From Caballeronia zhejiangensis (GTDB lineage: Bacteria; Pseudomonadota; Gammaproteobacteria; Burkholderiales; Burkholderiaceae): a stretch of 64,000 nucleotides of DNA. The translations under genes were made by a program, and so were the position numbers. Shown here in pieces: positions 35,716-44,177 of this stretch; positions within the stretch are counted from its first letter, which is position 1, and every line of letters begins with the position of its first letter. The stretch lies in assembly GCF_000698575.1 (NCBI RefSeq), contig NZ_JFHD01000002.1, positions 186,001 through 250,000 on the forward strand. Direction: 5' to 3'. The notes under the pieces were generated by a model. That model ran no database searches. It was not told where the DNA came from and was given only the letters and a program-made list of their open reading frames with translations.

Positions 35716-35864
35716 GACTGCTGAATCGGAAAAATCGCGGCTCGATGCGCTAAACACGCGCATTCATTGCGCCTCACGAAGCGTTTATGCCTCGTATCAG
35801 CACTTCGCATGGGTCGTTTTCGAGACGACCGAGTATACTTCGCACTCTCCGCAAAAAGATCGAC

Positions 35865-36845
35865 ATGTCCCCGACATCCCCTAAAACTAGCCGTCCGGCC
35901 TATGATCCGCGCCGTTTGCGCGCGATCTTCGACGGTCGCGCCGCCGCCTTCGACGAGGTCGCGTTCCTGCCACGCGAGATCGCGGAGCGCATGCGCGAGC
36001 GGCTCGAATACATCAAGGTTGCGCCGATGCGCGTCCTCGATGCGGCGTGCGGCGCCGGGGCGGACCTGGCCGGTTTGCGGGAACGCTTTGCAGAGGCGTC
36101 GGTGACCGGCATCGACATCTCGTCCGCGATGCTCGCGCGCGCGCGCGCCGCCGAAGCCACGGACGCGGACAACGGCGCGGGATGGCGCCGCTTTCTTCCT
36201 TCGACGCTCGCGAAGGCGTTCGGCGCACGCGGCCCGCAACTCGCGCAGGCGGATTTTTCCGCGCTGCCGTTCGCATCGGGCGCGTTCGAACTATTGTGGT
36301 CGAATCTCGCGCTGCACTGGCATGCGCGGCCCGACCTCGTTTTTCCCGAATGGCAGCGCGTGCTCAAGGTGAACGGCTTGCTGATGTTCAGCACGTTCGG
36401 CCCCGATACGCTGCGCGAGCTTCGCGCCGCGTATCGCGAAGCGGAGCGGACGCTCGGGCTCGCGCCGCAAGCGCATACGATCGATTTCGTCGACATGCAC
36501 GATCTCGGCGACATGCTCGTCGAAAGCGGCTTCGAAATTCCGGTGATGGATCAGGAAGTGCTGACGATCACGTACAAATCGCCTGAATCGCTGTTCGCGG
36601 ACGTGACGCGCTGGGGCGCGTATCCGTTCGAGCGCGCGTTCGACGAAGGCCATGCGGACGCCAAGGCCGTGCGCGGCGCGGTGCATCAGGCGCTCGAAGC
36701 GCTGCGCCGCGACGACGGCACGATCCCGCTGACCTTCGAAGTGATCTACGGGCATGCGTGGAAGGCAGTGCCGCGCACGACAGCGGACGGGCACGGCATC
36801 GTCCGTCTTCAAGACATTGGACGAGGCTCGAGACCGAAACGCTGA
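35865..36845 (+). CDS. bioC: Malonyl-ACP O-methyltransferase BioC-like
   Basis: SAM-dependent methyltransferase of 326 residues, expected to methylate malonyl-ACP at the start of biotin synthesis. The SAM loop VLDAACGAGADLAGL, VTGIDISSAML and ALPFASGAFELLWSNLALHWH fit the BioC family, as does the tail. ATG 35865 is used; the frame is open 78 bp further 5' without conserved sequence. No other bio gene is adjacent, so a related SAM methyltransferase role cannot be excluded. Confidence 0.82.
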   Translation: MSPTSPKTSRPAYDPRRLRAIFDGRAAAFDEVAFLPREIAERMRERLEYIKVAPMRVLDAACGAGADLAGLRERFAEASVTGIDISSAMLARARAAEATDADNGAGWRRFLPSTLAKAFGARGPQLAQADFSALPFASGAFELLWSNLALHWHARPDLVFPEWQRVLKVNGLLMFSTFGPDTLRELRAAYREAERTLGLAPQAHTIDFVDMHDLGDMLVESGFEIPVMDQEVLTITYKSPESLFADVTRWGAYPFERAFDEGHADAKAVRGAVHQALEALRRDDGTIPLTFEVIYGHAWKAVPRTTADGHGIVRLQDIGRGSRPKR

Positions 36846-36962
36846 ATCGGTAAAGAGCACAGTTGTTATGTCTGAAATTTGCGCAAGAAAAGCGCGCAAA
36901 AAGGTGCGTCAAAAAGGCGCAGAAGCTTGTGGCGCTTGGCTTTGCGAGGTTACGACCCTTGC

Positions 36963-36991
36963 TTGTGGATGCCACCCAAGACGCCTATAAT
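36963..36991 (+). promoter_or_regulatory. Sigma-70 promoter for the cytochrome oxidase cluster
   Basis: TTGTGG (36963-36968), 17 bp, then a perfect TATAAT (36986-36991). It lies 87 bp before the DUF2244 start and upstream of the whole cox array. Confidence 0.7.
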
Positions 36992-37077
36992 GCGTCAGTT
37001 TGTCGCCCGGACCGACACAAATTTGGGCGAAATCCGAGCAAATGTGTGTGATTGCGTGCGGATTGATGGAGGCAGCG

Positions 37078-37551
37078 ATGCAAGCCAGCCAGACGCTGAC
37101 GGAGTCCGAGCCGGTCATCAAGGACTGGCTGATGAAGCGAAACTGCTCGGTCTCGCCGCGTCAGTTCGTGGGCTTCTATGTGTCGCTTGCGCTGTTTTCG
37201 CTGGCAATCGCAACGCCGCTGTTTCTGAACGGCGCCTGGCTGGTGCTGCCGTTCACCGGAATCGAGTTGGCGGTCGTGGGCATCGCGTTTCTGATCTACG
37301 CGCGCCATGCGGTCGACTACGAACGGATCCGGCTGTATCAAAACCGGTTGTTGATCGAACAGATGAACGCCGAAGAGCTGACGCAGTTCGAGTTCAATCC
37401 GCGTTGGGTGCGGGTCGAAGCGGGCGCGACGCCGAGAGAGCCGCTCACGATCGTATCGCGCGGTCAATCGGTGAAAATCGGACAACACCTTGCACAGCAT
37501 CGTCGCAAACAATTTGCTGCCGAGTTACAGGCGTCGCTGAGACGTCTATGA
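37078..37551 (+). CDS. DUF2244 membrane protein
   Basis: A 157-residue protein with two transmembrane helices (about 28-46 and 50-68: FVGFYVSLALFSLAIATPLF, WLVLPFTGIELAVVGIAF) and a soluble C-terminal part ending QFAAELQASLRRL. This is the DUF2244 family, which is repeatedly found just before cytochrome oxidase genes in beta-proteobacteria; its molecular role is unknown. ATG 37078 was chosen for its GGAGG at 37068-37072; ATG 37042 and 37066 in frame lack one. It ends 42 bp before coxB. Confidence 0.82.
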   Translation: MQASQTLTESEPVIKDWLMKRNCSVSPRQFVGFYVSLALFSLAIATPLFLNGAWLVLPFTGIELAVVGIAFLIYARHAVDYERIRLYQNRLLIEQMNAEELTQFEFNPRWVRVEAGATPREPLTIVSRGQSVKIGQHLAQHRRKQFAAELQASLRRL

Positions 37552-37593
37552 GAGGAGCCGGCGGGTGCGATGCCACGGGGGTCGAGGGTTTGA

Positions 37594-39207
37594 ATGGAAA
37601 ATTTGGGTAAGGATGCTATGAAAACAATCAAGCGAGCCCTCTCGGGCGTGCTGGCGGCAGGCGCACTGCTTTCCGCCGGTGCAGCCCTGGCGGTCGAAAA
37701 CAGTCCAGGCGGTCCCGCTGTCAACGAGATCAACTTCCAGCAGCCTGTGACGAAGATCGCCGAGGAGCTCTACGGCCTCCATATCTTCATGCTCATCATC
37801 TGCACCGTCATCTTCATTGGCGTGTTCGGGGTGATGTTCTATTCGCTCTTCAAGCATCGCAAGTCGAAAGGCTTCAAGCCGGCCAACTTCCACGAAAGCA
37901 CCACGGTCGAAATCATCTGGACGATCGTGCCGTTCATCATCGTCATTCTGATGGCGCTGCCGGCAACCAAGGCCGTCGTCGCGATGAAGGACACGTCCAA
38001 CGCCGATCTCACCGTCAAGGTCACGGGCTATCAGTGGAAGTGGGGCTACGACTACGTGAAGGGTCCGGGCGAAGGCATCAGCTTCCTCTCGACGCTCTCC
38101 ACGCCGCGCAGCGAAGTGAACGGTCAGAAGCCGATCTCGACGCTGTATCTGCAGGAAGTCGACAACCCGCTCGTCGTGCCGGTCGACAAGAAGATCCGCA
38201 TCATCACGACGGCGAACGATGTCGTTCACTCGTGGTACGTCCCGGCATTCGGCGTGAAGCAGGATGCGATTCCGGGCTTCGTGCGCGACACGTGGTTCAA
38301 GGCCGAGAAGGTGGGCACGTATCGCGGATTCTGTACGGAACTGTGCGGCAAGGAGCACGCGTACATGCCGGTGGTCGTCGAAGTGCTGTCGGCCGATGAC
38401 TACGCAAAGTGGGTCGACGGGCAAAAGAAGAAGATGGCCGCCGGCCAGGACGATCCGCTCAAGACGTACACCAAGGACGAACTGATGGCGCGCGGCCAGC
38501 AGGTTTACACGTCGAACTGCGCGGTCTGCCACCAGCCGACCGGCAAGGGCGCGGGCCAGTTCCCGGCGCTCGACGGCTCGAAGATCGCGAACGGTTCCAT
38601 CGCCGAGCATCTGAATATCGTGCTGCACGGCAAGGCCGCGATGCCGCCGTGGCAAGGTGTGTTGAACGACGTCGAGATCGCGTCGGTCGTCACGTTCGAG
38701 CGTAATAGCTGGAGCAACCACACCGGCGATCTGCTGCAACCGAAGCAGGTCATCGACGCCAAGGCGGGCAAGATGCCCGAAGGCGGCGGCAATGCGGCGG
38801 CGGCATCGGCGCCGGAAGCGGCGAGCGCCGCGCCCGCGGCGGCCGAAGCGAGCGCGCCGGCTGCATCGGGTGCGCAGGCGTCGCAAGCCGCCGGTCTGCC
38901 CGCCAGCATCTATTTCGAGACGGGCAAGGATTCGCTGCCCGCCGACGCGAAGAGTGCGGTGGACGCCGCGGCGGCCTACGCAAAGGCGCATCCGGACGCG
39001 AAGATCGCGTTGTCGGGATTCACCGATGCGACCGGCAACGCCGACCAGAACGCCGATCTCGCCAAGCGCCGCGCGCAAGCCGTGCGCGACGCGCTGAAGG
39101 CAGCGGGCGTGTCGGAAGACCGCATCGTGTTGAAGAAACCGGAAACCATCACGGGCGGCGCCGATAACAAGGAAGCGCGTCGCGTGGAAATCAGTCCGGC
39201 TGCTTGA
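37594..39207 (+). CDS. coxB: Cytochrome c oxidase subunit II fused to cytochrome c and OmpA-like domains
   Basis: Subunit II of an aa3-type oxidase, which accepts electrons through CuA. The 537-residue protein has a signal peptide, two membrane helices (about 62-85, 105-125), a CuA domain (about 140-280) with GFCTELCGKEHAYMPVVV, a cytochrome c domain with CAVCH at about 309-313 and Met ligand in AAMPPWQ, an Ala-rich linker, and from about residue 435 an OmpA/MotB-like domain (ASIYFETGKDSL, LSGFTDATGN, LAKRRAQAVRDAL). The last domain suggests peptidoglycan contact. ATG 37618 is an equally good alternative start with AAGGA before it. Confidence 0.93.
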   Translation: MENLGKDAMKTIKRALSGVLAAGALLSAGAALAVENSPGGPAVNEINFQQPVTKIAEELYGLHIFMLIICTVIFIGVFGVMFYSLFKHRKSKGFKPANFHESTTVEIIWTIVPFIIVILMALPATKAVVAMKDTSNADLTVKVTGYQWKWGYDYVKGPGEGISFLSTLSTPRSEVNGQKPISTLYLQEVDNPLVVPVDKKIRIITTANDVVHSWYVPAFGVKQDAIPGFVRDTWFKAEKVGTYRGFCTELCGKEHAYMPVVVEVLSADDYAKWVDGQKKKMAAGQDDPLKTYTKDELMARGQQVYTSNCAVCHQPTGKGAGQFPALDGSKIANGSIAEHLNIVLHGKAAMPPWQGVLNDVEIASVVTFERNSWSNHTGDLLQPKQVIDAKAGKMPEGGGNAAAASAPEAASAAPAAAEASAPAASGAQASQAAGLPASIYFETGKDSLPADAKSAVDAAAAYAKAHPDAKIALSGFTDATGNADQNADLAKRRAQAVRDALKAAGVSEDRIVLKKPETITGGADNKEARRVEISPAA

Positions 39208-39304
39208 CGTGCCGAGCGTGGCGCTTTCCTTCGCCGGACGGCAACGGAAAGTCCCACGCGTCATTGCCAAGTGCCCCGAGTATTCGCTTTAGGAGATGAT
39301 TGTC

Positions 39305-40915
39305 ATGTCTAGCATCGGACACGATGTAGGCGCAGGTCACGACCACGCGCACGACCATGCGCACGAGACGCCGCATGGCTGGCGCCGGTGGCTCTTCGCT
39401 ACCAACCACAAGGACATCGGTACGCTGTACCTGTTGTTCTCCTTCATCATGTTCCTCTCCGGAGGCGTGATGGCGCTCGGCATCCGTGCCGAGCTGTTCG
39501 AGCCGGGCCTGCAGATCATGCGTCCCGAGTTCTTCAATCAGCTGACCACCATGCACGGCCTCATCATGGTGTTCGGCGCGATCATGCCGGCGTTCGTCGG
39601 TTTCGCGAACTGGATGGTGCCGCTGCAGATCGGCGCATCGGACATGGCGTTCGCGCGGATGAACAACTTCAGCTTCTGGCTGCTGCCGGCTGCCGCGGTG
39701 CTGCTCGTCGGCTCGTTCTTCGTGCCGGGCGGCGCAACCGCCGCGGGCTGGACGCTGTACGCGCCGCTCTCCACGCAAATGGGCCCCGGCATGGACTTCG
39801 CGATTTTCGCGGTCCACATCATGGGCGCGTCGTCGATCATGGGCGGCATCAACATCGTCGTGACGATTTTGAACATGCGCGCGCCGGGCATGACGCTCAT
39901 GAAGATGCCGATGTTCGCGTGGACGTGGCTCATCACCGCGTACCTGCTGATCGCCGTGATGCCGGTCCTGGCGGGCGCGATCACGATGGTGCTGTTCGAC
40001 CGTCACTTCGGCACGTCGTTCTTCAACGCGGCGGGCGGCGGCGATCCGGTGATGTACCAGCACATCTTCTGGTTCTTCGGTCACCCCGAGGTGTACATCA
40101 TGATCTTGCCGGCGTTCGGGATCGTGTCGCAGGTGATTCCGGCGTTCTCGCGCAAGCCGCTGTTCGGCTATAGCTCGATGGTGTACGCGACGGCATCGAT
40201 CGCGATCCTGTCGTTCATGGTGTGGGCGCACCACATGTTCGCGACCGGCATGCCGGTGACGGGCCAGCTCTTCTTCATGTACGCGACGATGCTGATCGCG
40301 GTCCCGACGGGCGTGAAGGTGTTCAACTGGGTGGCGACGATGTGGCGCGGCGCGCTGTCGTTCGAAACCCCGATGCTGTTCGCGATCGGCTTCCTGTTCG
40401 TGTTCACGATGGGCGGCTTCACGGGCCTGATCCTGTCGATGGCGCCGCTCGACATCCAGATGCACGGCACCTATTACGTCGTGGCGCACTTCCACTACGT
40501 GCTGGTGGCGGGTTCGCTCTTCGCGTTGTTCGCAGGCTGGTACTACTGGGCGCCGAAGTGGACCGGCTGGATGTACAACGAGATGCGCGGGAAGATCCAC
40601 TTCTGGGCGTCGATGATCTTCTTCAACATCACGTTCTTCCCGATGCACTTCCTGGGTCTCGCCGGCATGCCGCGCCGTTATGCGGACTACCCGGCGCAGT
40701 TCACGGACTTCAACCAGGTCGCGACGATCGGCGCATTCGGCTTCGGCCTCGCACAGGTGTACTTCCTGTTCGCGGTCGCGCTGCCGACGTATCGTGGCGG
40801 CGGCGAGCTGGAGAAGGCATCCGACAAGCCGTGGGATGGCGCGGAAGGCCTCGAATGGACCGTGCCGAGCCCGGCGCCGTTCCATACGTTTGAAAATCCG
40901 CCGACGGTCGAATAA
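39305..40915 (+). CDS. ctaD: Cytochrome c oxidase subunit I
   Basis: Catalytic subunit carrying heme a, heme a3 and CuB in the inner membrane. The 536-residue, 12-helix protein has ATNHKDIGTLYLLFSF, LTTMHGLIMVFG (heme a His), the CuB/cross-link loop HPEVYIMILPAFG, AHHMFATGMP, and HFHYVLVAG (heme ligands). The N-terminus is His/Asp-rich. ATG 39305 was chosen: AGGAG at 39291-39295 is 9 nt upstream, while the earlier ATG 39296 overlaps that ribosome binding site. Confidence 0.97.
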   Translation: MSSIGHDVGAGHDHAHDHAHETPHGWRRWLFATNHKDIGTLYLLFSFIMFLSGGVMALGIRAELFEPGLQIMRPEFFNQLTTMHGLIMVFGAIMPAFVGFANWMVPLQIGASDMAFARMNNFSFWLLPAAAVLLVGSFFVPGGATAAGWTLYAPLSTQMGPGMDFAIFAVHIMGASSIMGGINIVVTILNMRAPGMTLMKMPMFAWTWLITAYLLIAVMPVLAGAITMVLFDRHFGTSFFNAAGGGDPVMYQHIFWFFGHPEVYIMILPAFGIVSQVIPAFSRKPLFGYSSMVYATASIAILSFMVWAHHMFATGMPVTGQLFFMYATMLIAVPTGVKVFNWVATMWRGALSFETPMLFAIGFLFVFTMGGFTGLILSMAPLDIQMHGTYYVVAHFHYVLVAGSLFALFAGWYYWAPKWTGWMYNEMRGKIHFWASMIFFNITFFPMHFLGLAGMPRRYADYPAQFTDFNQVATIGAFGFGLAQVYFLFAVALPTYRGGGELEKASDKPWDGAEGLEWTVPSPAPFHTFENPPTVE

Positions 40916-40978
40916 ATAGCATCGAGGTTTGCAAGGCTTCCGCCACGGAAGTCTTGCAGCCGGCAAGCAAGAGAAAGC

Positions 40979-41119
40979 ATGGCCCCGAATCCACAAAAAA
41001 GACGCACGCCCGAGGAAATACGCGCGGGTAACAAGCGGCTCGGAATCATCATGGTGTTGGTTGCCGCCGTCTTCTTTCTGGGTATCGTCGTCAGGCAATA
41101 CCTGTTGTCGCGAGGGTAG
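40979..41119 (+). CDS. Cytochrome oxidase small assembly protein (46 residues)
   Basis: A short ORF of 46 residues between ctaD and cox11: a basic N-terminus (APNPQKRRTPEEIRAGNKRL) and one membrane helix (GIIMVLVAAVFFLGIVV) ending YLLSRG. It starts with ATG 40979, 63 bp after ctaD, with AAGAGAAAG before it, and ends 9 bp before the cox11 start. Small single-span proteins in this position are known from Burkholderiales as oxidase small assembly proteins. It is easily missed because of its size. Confidence 0.8.
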   Translation: MAPNPQKRRTPEEIRAGNKRLGIIMVLVAAVFFLGIVVRQYLLSRG

Positions 41120-41128
41120 GAAAGCAAC

Positions 41129-41701
41129 GTGTCCACTCAGCAGGAAAATTCGCATGTCGACCGGTCGTTCAACCGGTCGATGCTGGTCAAGCTCTTCGTC
41201 GTCGCCGCGCTGATGTTCGGCTTCGGCTTTGCGCTCGTGCCGATGTACCGCGCGATCTGCCAGATCACCGGCATCAACAACCTCGTGCAGAAGGACGTCG
41301 GCGCGCGCGAGGCGAAGAACACGCAAGTGGACATGAGCCGCTCGATCTCGATCGAATTCGATGCGAACGCGCGCGGCCCGCTGAAGTTCAAGCCGGAGCA
41401 GAACTCGCTGGACATCCATCCCGGCGAAGTGATGACGGTCATGTACGACGTGACCAACGAGCAGAATCGCACGGTGAACGCGCAGGCGATTCCGAGCTAT
41501 GCGCCGAAGCAGGCCACCGAGTATTTCAAGAAGATCGAATGCTTCTGTTTCACGCAGCAGACGCTCGCGCCGAACGAGACCAAGCGCATGCCGGTCGTGT
41601 TCGTCGTCGATCCGAAGCTGCCGAAGGATGTGAAGACGATCACGCTGTCGTACACGTTCTTCGAGCTGAACACGCCGAAGTCGGTGGCGAAGGGCTCGTG
41701 A
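41129..41701 (+). CDS. ctaG: Cytochrome c oxidase assembly protein CtaG/Cox11
   Basis: Copper chaperone that delivers copper to CuB of subunit I. The 190-residue protein has one N-terminal helix (about 15-33, KLFVVAALMFGFGFALVPMY) followed by a periplasmic immunoglobulin-like domain with the copper site ECFCFTQQTLAPNE and LSYTFFELN. The start is GTG 41129. It lies between the small assembly protein gene and a DUF2970 gene. Confidence 0.95.
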   Translation: MSTQQENSHVDRSFNRSMLVKLFVVAALMFGFGFALVPMYRAICQITGINNLVQKDVGAREAKNTQVDMSRSISIEFDANARGPLKFKPEQNSLDIHPGEVMTVMYDVTNEQNRTVNAQAIPSYAPKQATEYFKKIECFCFTQQTLAPNETKRMPVVFVVDPKLPKDVKTITLSYTFFELNTPKSVAKGS

Positions 41702-41706
41702 CGGCC

Positions 41707-41910
41707 ATGAGCGCGGATACGCCGAAAAAGGGCGGTTTCTTCAAGCTCATCAAGGCGGTGTGCTGGTCGTTTTTCGGCGTGCGCCGCCGGGCCGACCTGG
41801 AGAGCGACGCCGCGCAGTTGAATCCGCTGCATCTGATCGCGGCGGGCATCATCGGGGCGGTGCTGTTCATCGTCGTGTTGTTGCTGATCGTGCGCGCGGT
41901 AGTGGGATAG
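41707..41910 (+). CDS. DUF2970 small membrane protein
   Basis: A 67-residue protein with a basic, aromatic N-terminal part (KKGGFFKLIKAVCWSFFGVRRR) and one C-terminal helix (LIAAGIIGAVLFIVVLLLIV). It belongs to DUF2970, found in beta-proteobacterial cox clusters between cox11 and subunit III; function unknown. ATG 41707 is used; GTG 41698 in frame overlaps the cox11 stop. Confidence 0.85.
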   Translation: MSADTPKKGGFFKLIKAVCWSFFGVRRRADLESDAAQLNPLHLIAAGIIGAVLFIVVLLLIVRAVVG

Positions 41911-41995
41911 ACGGAAAACGCCGGGCGTCGCGCGAAGCGCTGCTGCCGGCGGCAAAAGAAAATTCAAGCAACTGGATCGAAGTGGAGAATCAACA

Positions 41996-42853
41996 ATGAG
42001 CGGTCAAAACGAGAGCCCGTACTATTTCGTGCCGCATCCGTCGCGGCATCCGGTGATGGCTGCAACTGGCTTGCTGATCATGCTCGCCTCGCTGGCGTCG
42101 TGGGTGAACGGCCATAGCTTCGGGCCCGCCGGCACGTTTATCGGCTTGCTGTTCGTGCTGTTCGTGCTGTGGCACTGGTTCGGCGACGCCATCTCCGAAT
42201 CCGAAGGCGGCATGTACGGCAAGCGTGTCGATGTGTCGTACCGCTGGAGCATGAGCTGGTTCATCTTCTCCGAAGTGATGTTCTTCGCGGCGTTCTTCGG
42301 CGCGCTGTTCTACGCGCGCGCCATCGCGATGCACGAACTCGGCAGCCTCGACTACAAGCTGATCTGGCCGGACTTCACCGCTGTGTGGCCGAACAACGGC
42401 CCCGCCGCGCTCGTGCCGCATTTCCGCGCGATGGTGCCGTGGCCCCTGCCGACCATCAACACGGCGCTTCTGCTGTCTTCCGGCGCGACGCTGACGGTGG
42501 CGCACCACGCGCTGCGCGAAGATCATCGCAAGAAGGCGATCATCTGGCTGGGCGCGACTGTTCTGCTCGGTATCATCTTCCTGTTCTGCCAGGGCTACGA
42601 GTATTTCCACGCGTACAACGAACTCAACCTGACGCTCAACTCCGGCGTGTACGGCTCGACGTTCTTCCTGCTGACGGGCTTCCACGGTTTCCACGTGTTC
42701 CTCGGCGGCACGATGCTGGCAGTGGTGATGTTCCGGCTGATTCGCGGTCACTTCACGGCGGAGCACCACTTCGCGTTCGAGGGCGCCGCGTGGTACTGGC
42801 ACTTCGTCGACGTCGTGTGGCTGGGTCTGTACGTCGTCGTCTACTGGCTGTAA
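41996..42853 (+). CDS. coxC: Cytochrome c oxidase subunit III
   Basis: A 285-residue, seven-helix subunit of the aa3-type oxidase. Motifs: YYFVPHPSRHPVMAATGL, FSEVMFFAAFFGALFYAR, GSTFFLLTGFHGFHVFLGG and FVDVVWLGLYVVVYWL. ATG 41996 starts 85 bp after DUF2970. It ends the plus-strand structural run; a GC-rich hairpin at 42943-42973 follows. Confidence 0.96.
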   Translation: MSGQNESPYYFVPHPSRHPVMAATGLLIMLASLASWVNGHSFGPAGTFIGLLFVLFVLWHWFGDAISESEGGMYGKRVDVSYRWSMSWFIFSEVMFFAAFFGALFYARAIAMHELGSLDYKLIWPDFTAVWPNNGPAALVPHFRAMVPWPLPTINTALLLSSGATLTVAHHALREDHRKKAIIWLGATVLLGIIFLFCQGYEYFHAYNELNLTLNSGVYGSTFFLLTGFHGFHVFLGGTMLAVVMFRLIRGHFTAEHHFAFEGAAWYWHFVDVVWLGLYVVVYWL

Positions 42854-42942
42854 GGAATATCGACGCGGGCGCGCGCGATGCGCCGTCGGCGATGCAAGGC
42901 CGGCGGCGACGCCGGTCCGAGAGCATAGAAGCAGTGATCAAC

Positions 42943-42973
42943 ACGCCGCCCTCGATGTCTCAAGGGGCGGCGT
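42943..42973. terminator. Hairpin between coxC and the twin-TM gene
   Basis: ACGCCGCCC (42943-42951) pairs with GGGCGGCGT (42965-42973) around a 13-nt loop, followed by TGTCGTTTG. It lies between convergent genes and may end the coxC transcript; the T-run is weak. Confidence 0.5.
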
Positions 42974-43059
42974 TGTCGTTTGAAGAGGCGGTGCGTTTTA
43001 GCGCCGCGCGCGACAATTCGCCTCGCGGGGCGAGGCGCGCGTTGCGCGTATCGTCGCGA

Positions 43060-43269
43060 TCAGCGTCCGATGGGAACGCCCGACGTTTGAAGCCAGCCCA
43101 TCCAGTGAGCGAACAGGATGAAAAGGAAGAGCGAGATGGACAGCCCGACGCGCGCGGCGAGCGACCACACCATCCGCTTCGTCCTGCCCCGGTCGGTCAT
43201 CATGAAATAGAGCGCCGAGCCCAGGCTGCCGATGATAAGGATGAATGCGATAGCAACGAAGATGTGCAT
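43060..43269 (-). CDS. Twin-transmembrane protein (DUF2909 type)
   Basis: A 69-residue protein with two helices: VAIAFILIIGSLGSALYFM and VGLSISLFLFILFAHWMGWL, joined by a short basic loop TDRGRTKRM. It matches the DUF2909 twin-transmembrane family that sits opposite SURF1 in beta-proteobacterial oxidase clusters. It may take part in oxidase assembly; no direct evidence. It is divergent from the SURF1 gene, 125 bp apart. Confidence 0.82.
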   Translation of the reverse strand: MHIFVAIAFILIIGSLGSALYFMMTDRGRTKRMVWSLAARVGLSISLFLFILFAHWMGWLQTSGVPIGR

Positions 43270-43394
43270 GAAACCAGCCAGCGATTTTGCTCAGGAACGA
43301 CGGTGAGCAGTATGAATTTGGACTATCTCATTATCTCACTCGACGGAACCCGGCGTGTAGCGGCCGGCCGGATGCCGACGGTTAGGCGTTCGGC

Positions 43395-44147
43395 ATGAAG
43401 ATCCGGTTCTGGCCCGCGCTCCTGATTCTGATCGTCGTCGCGATCACGGTGCGCCTCGGCTTCTGGCAGCGCGACCGCGCGCATCAGAAGGAAGCGCTCA
43501 ACGCGCAGATCGTCGCGTTCGAGAATGCGCCCGCGCGCGAAGTCGGCGTCGAGCCGATGCCGCTCAAGTCGATCGAGTTCCATCGCGTGGAGGCGCGCGG
43601 CGAGTTCATGCCGGAGCGCGTCGTGTATCTGGACAATCGTCCCTATAACGACCAGCCAGGCTTTTATGTCGTGATGCCGCTTAAACTCGAGGGCGGCGGC
43701 TATGTGCTCGTCAATCGCGGATGGCTGCCGCGCAACATGGCGGACCGCACGGGCATCGAGCCGTATGAGACGCCGAAAGGCGTCGTCGAGGTGAAGGGGA
43801 TCGCGCGCGCGAATGCGTCGCAGGCGTTCGAACTGGGCAGCGGCGGATCGGCTGCGCACAAGGAGATCCGCCAGAACCTGGATATCAGATCGTACGCGGC
43901 CGAAACCGGGCTGGCGTTTCAGCCGTTCGTGATCCAGCAGACGAACGATACCGGCGACAGGCTCGTGCGCGACTGGCCCGCGCCGACGCTCGGCGTCGAG
44001 CGCAATTACGGCTACATGTTCCAGTGGTGGGGCATGGCGGCGGCGGCCATCGGGTTTGGCCTGTACGCCGCGCGCCGCGCCGGGAAGAAGCGCGATGCAA
44101 CCGACATAGGCGGCGAATCCGACGATGAAGCCGAGCATCACGCCTGA
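43395..44147 (+). CDS. SURF1-family oxidase assembly protein
   Basis: Inner-membrane assembly factor that helps insert heme a into subunit I. The 250-residue protein has an N-terminal helix (about 6-22, ALLILIVVAITVRLGFWQRDRAHQK), family blocks VYLDNRPYNDQPGFYVVMPL and VLVNRGWLPRN, and a C-terminal helix with NYGYMFQWWGMAAAAIGF, followed by a hydrophilic tail. It is followed after 30 bp by a SCO-like gene. Confidence 0.93.
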   Translation: MKIRFWPALLILIVVAITVRLGFWQRDRAHQKEALNAQIVAFENAPAREVGVEPMPLKSIEFHRVEARGEFMPERVVYLDNRPYNDQPGFYVVMPLKLEGGGYVLVNRGWLPRNMADRTGIEPYETPKGVVEVKGIARANASQAFELGSGGSAAHKEIRQNLDIRSYAAETGLAFQPFVIQQTNDTGDRLVRDWPAPTLGVERNYGYMFQWWGMAAAAIGFGLYAARRAGKKRDATDIGGESDDEAEHHA

Positions 44148-44177
44148 ACACTGACGAACAGAGACACATTTTCACCG

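Noticed and set aside
39191..41419. Very long open frame on the strand opposite ctaD
   Set aside because: Composition is Arg/His/Glu-rich with no domain, as expected for the antisense of a high-GC gene. The plus strand carries unmistakable cytochrome oxidase genes.
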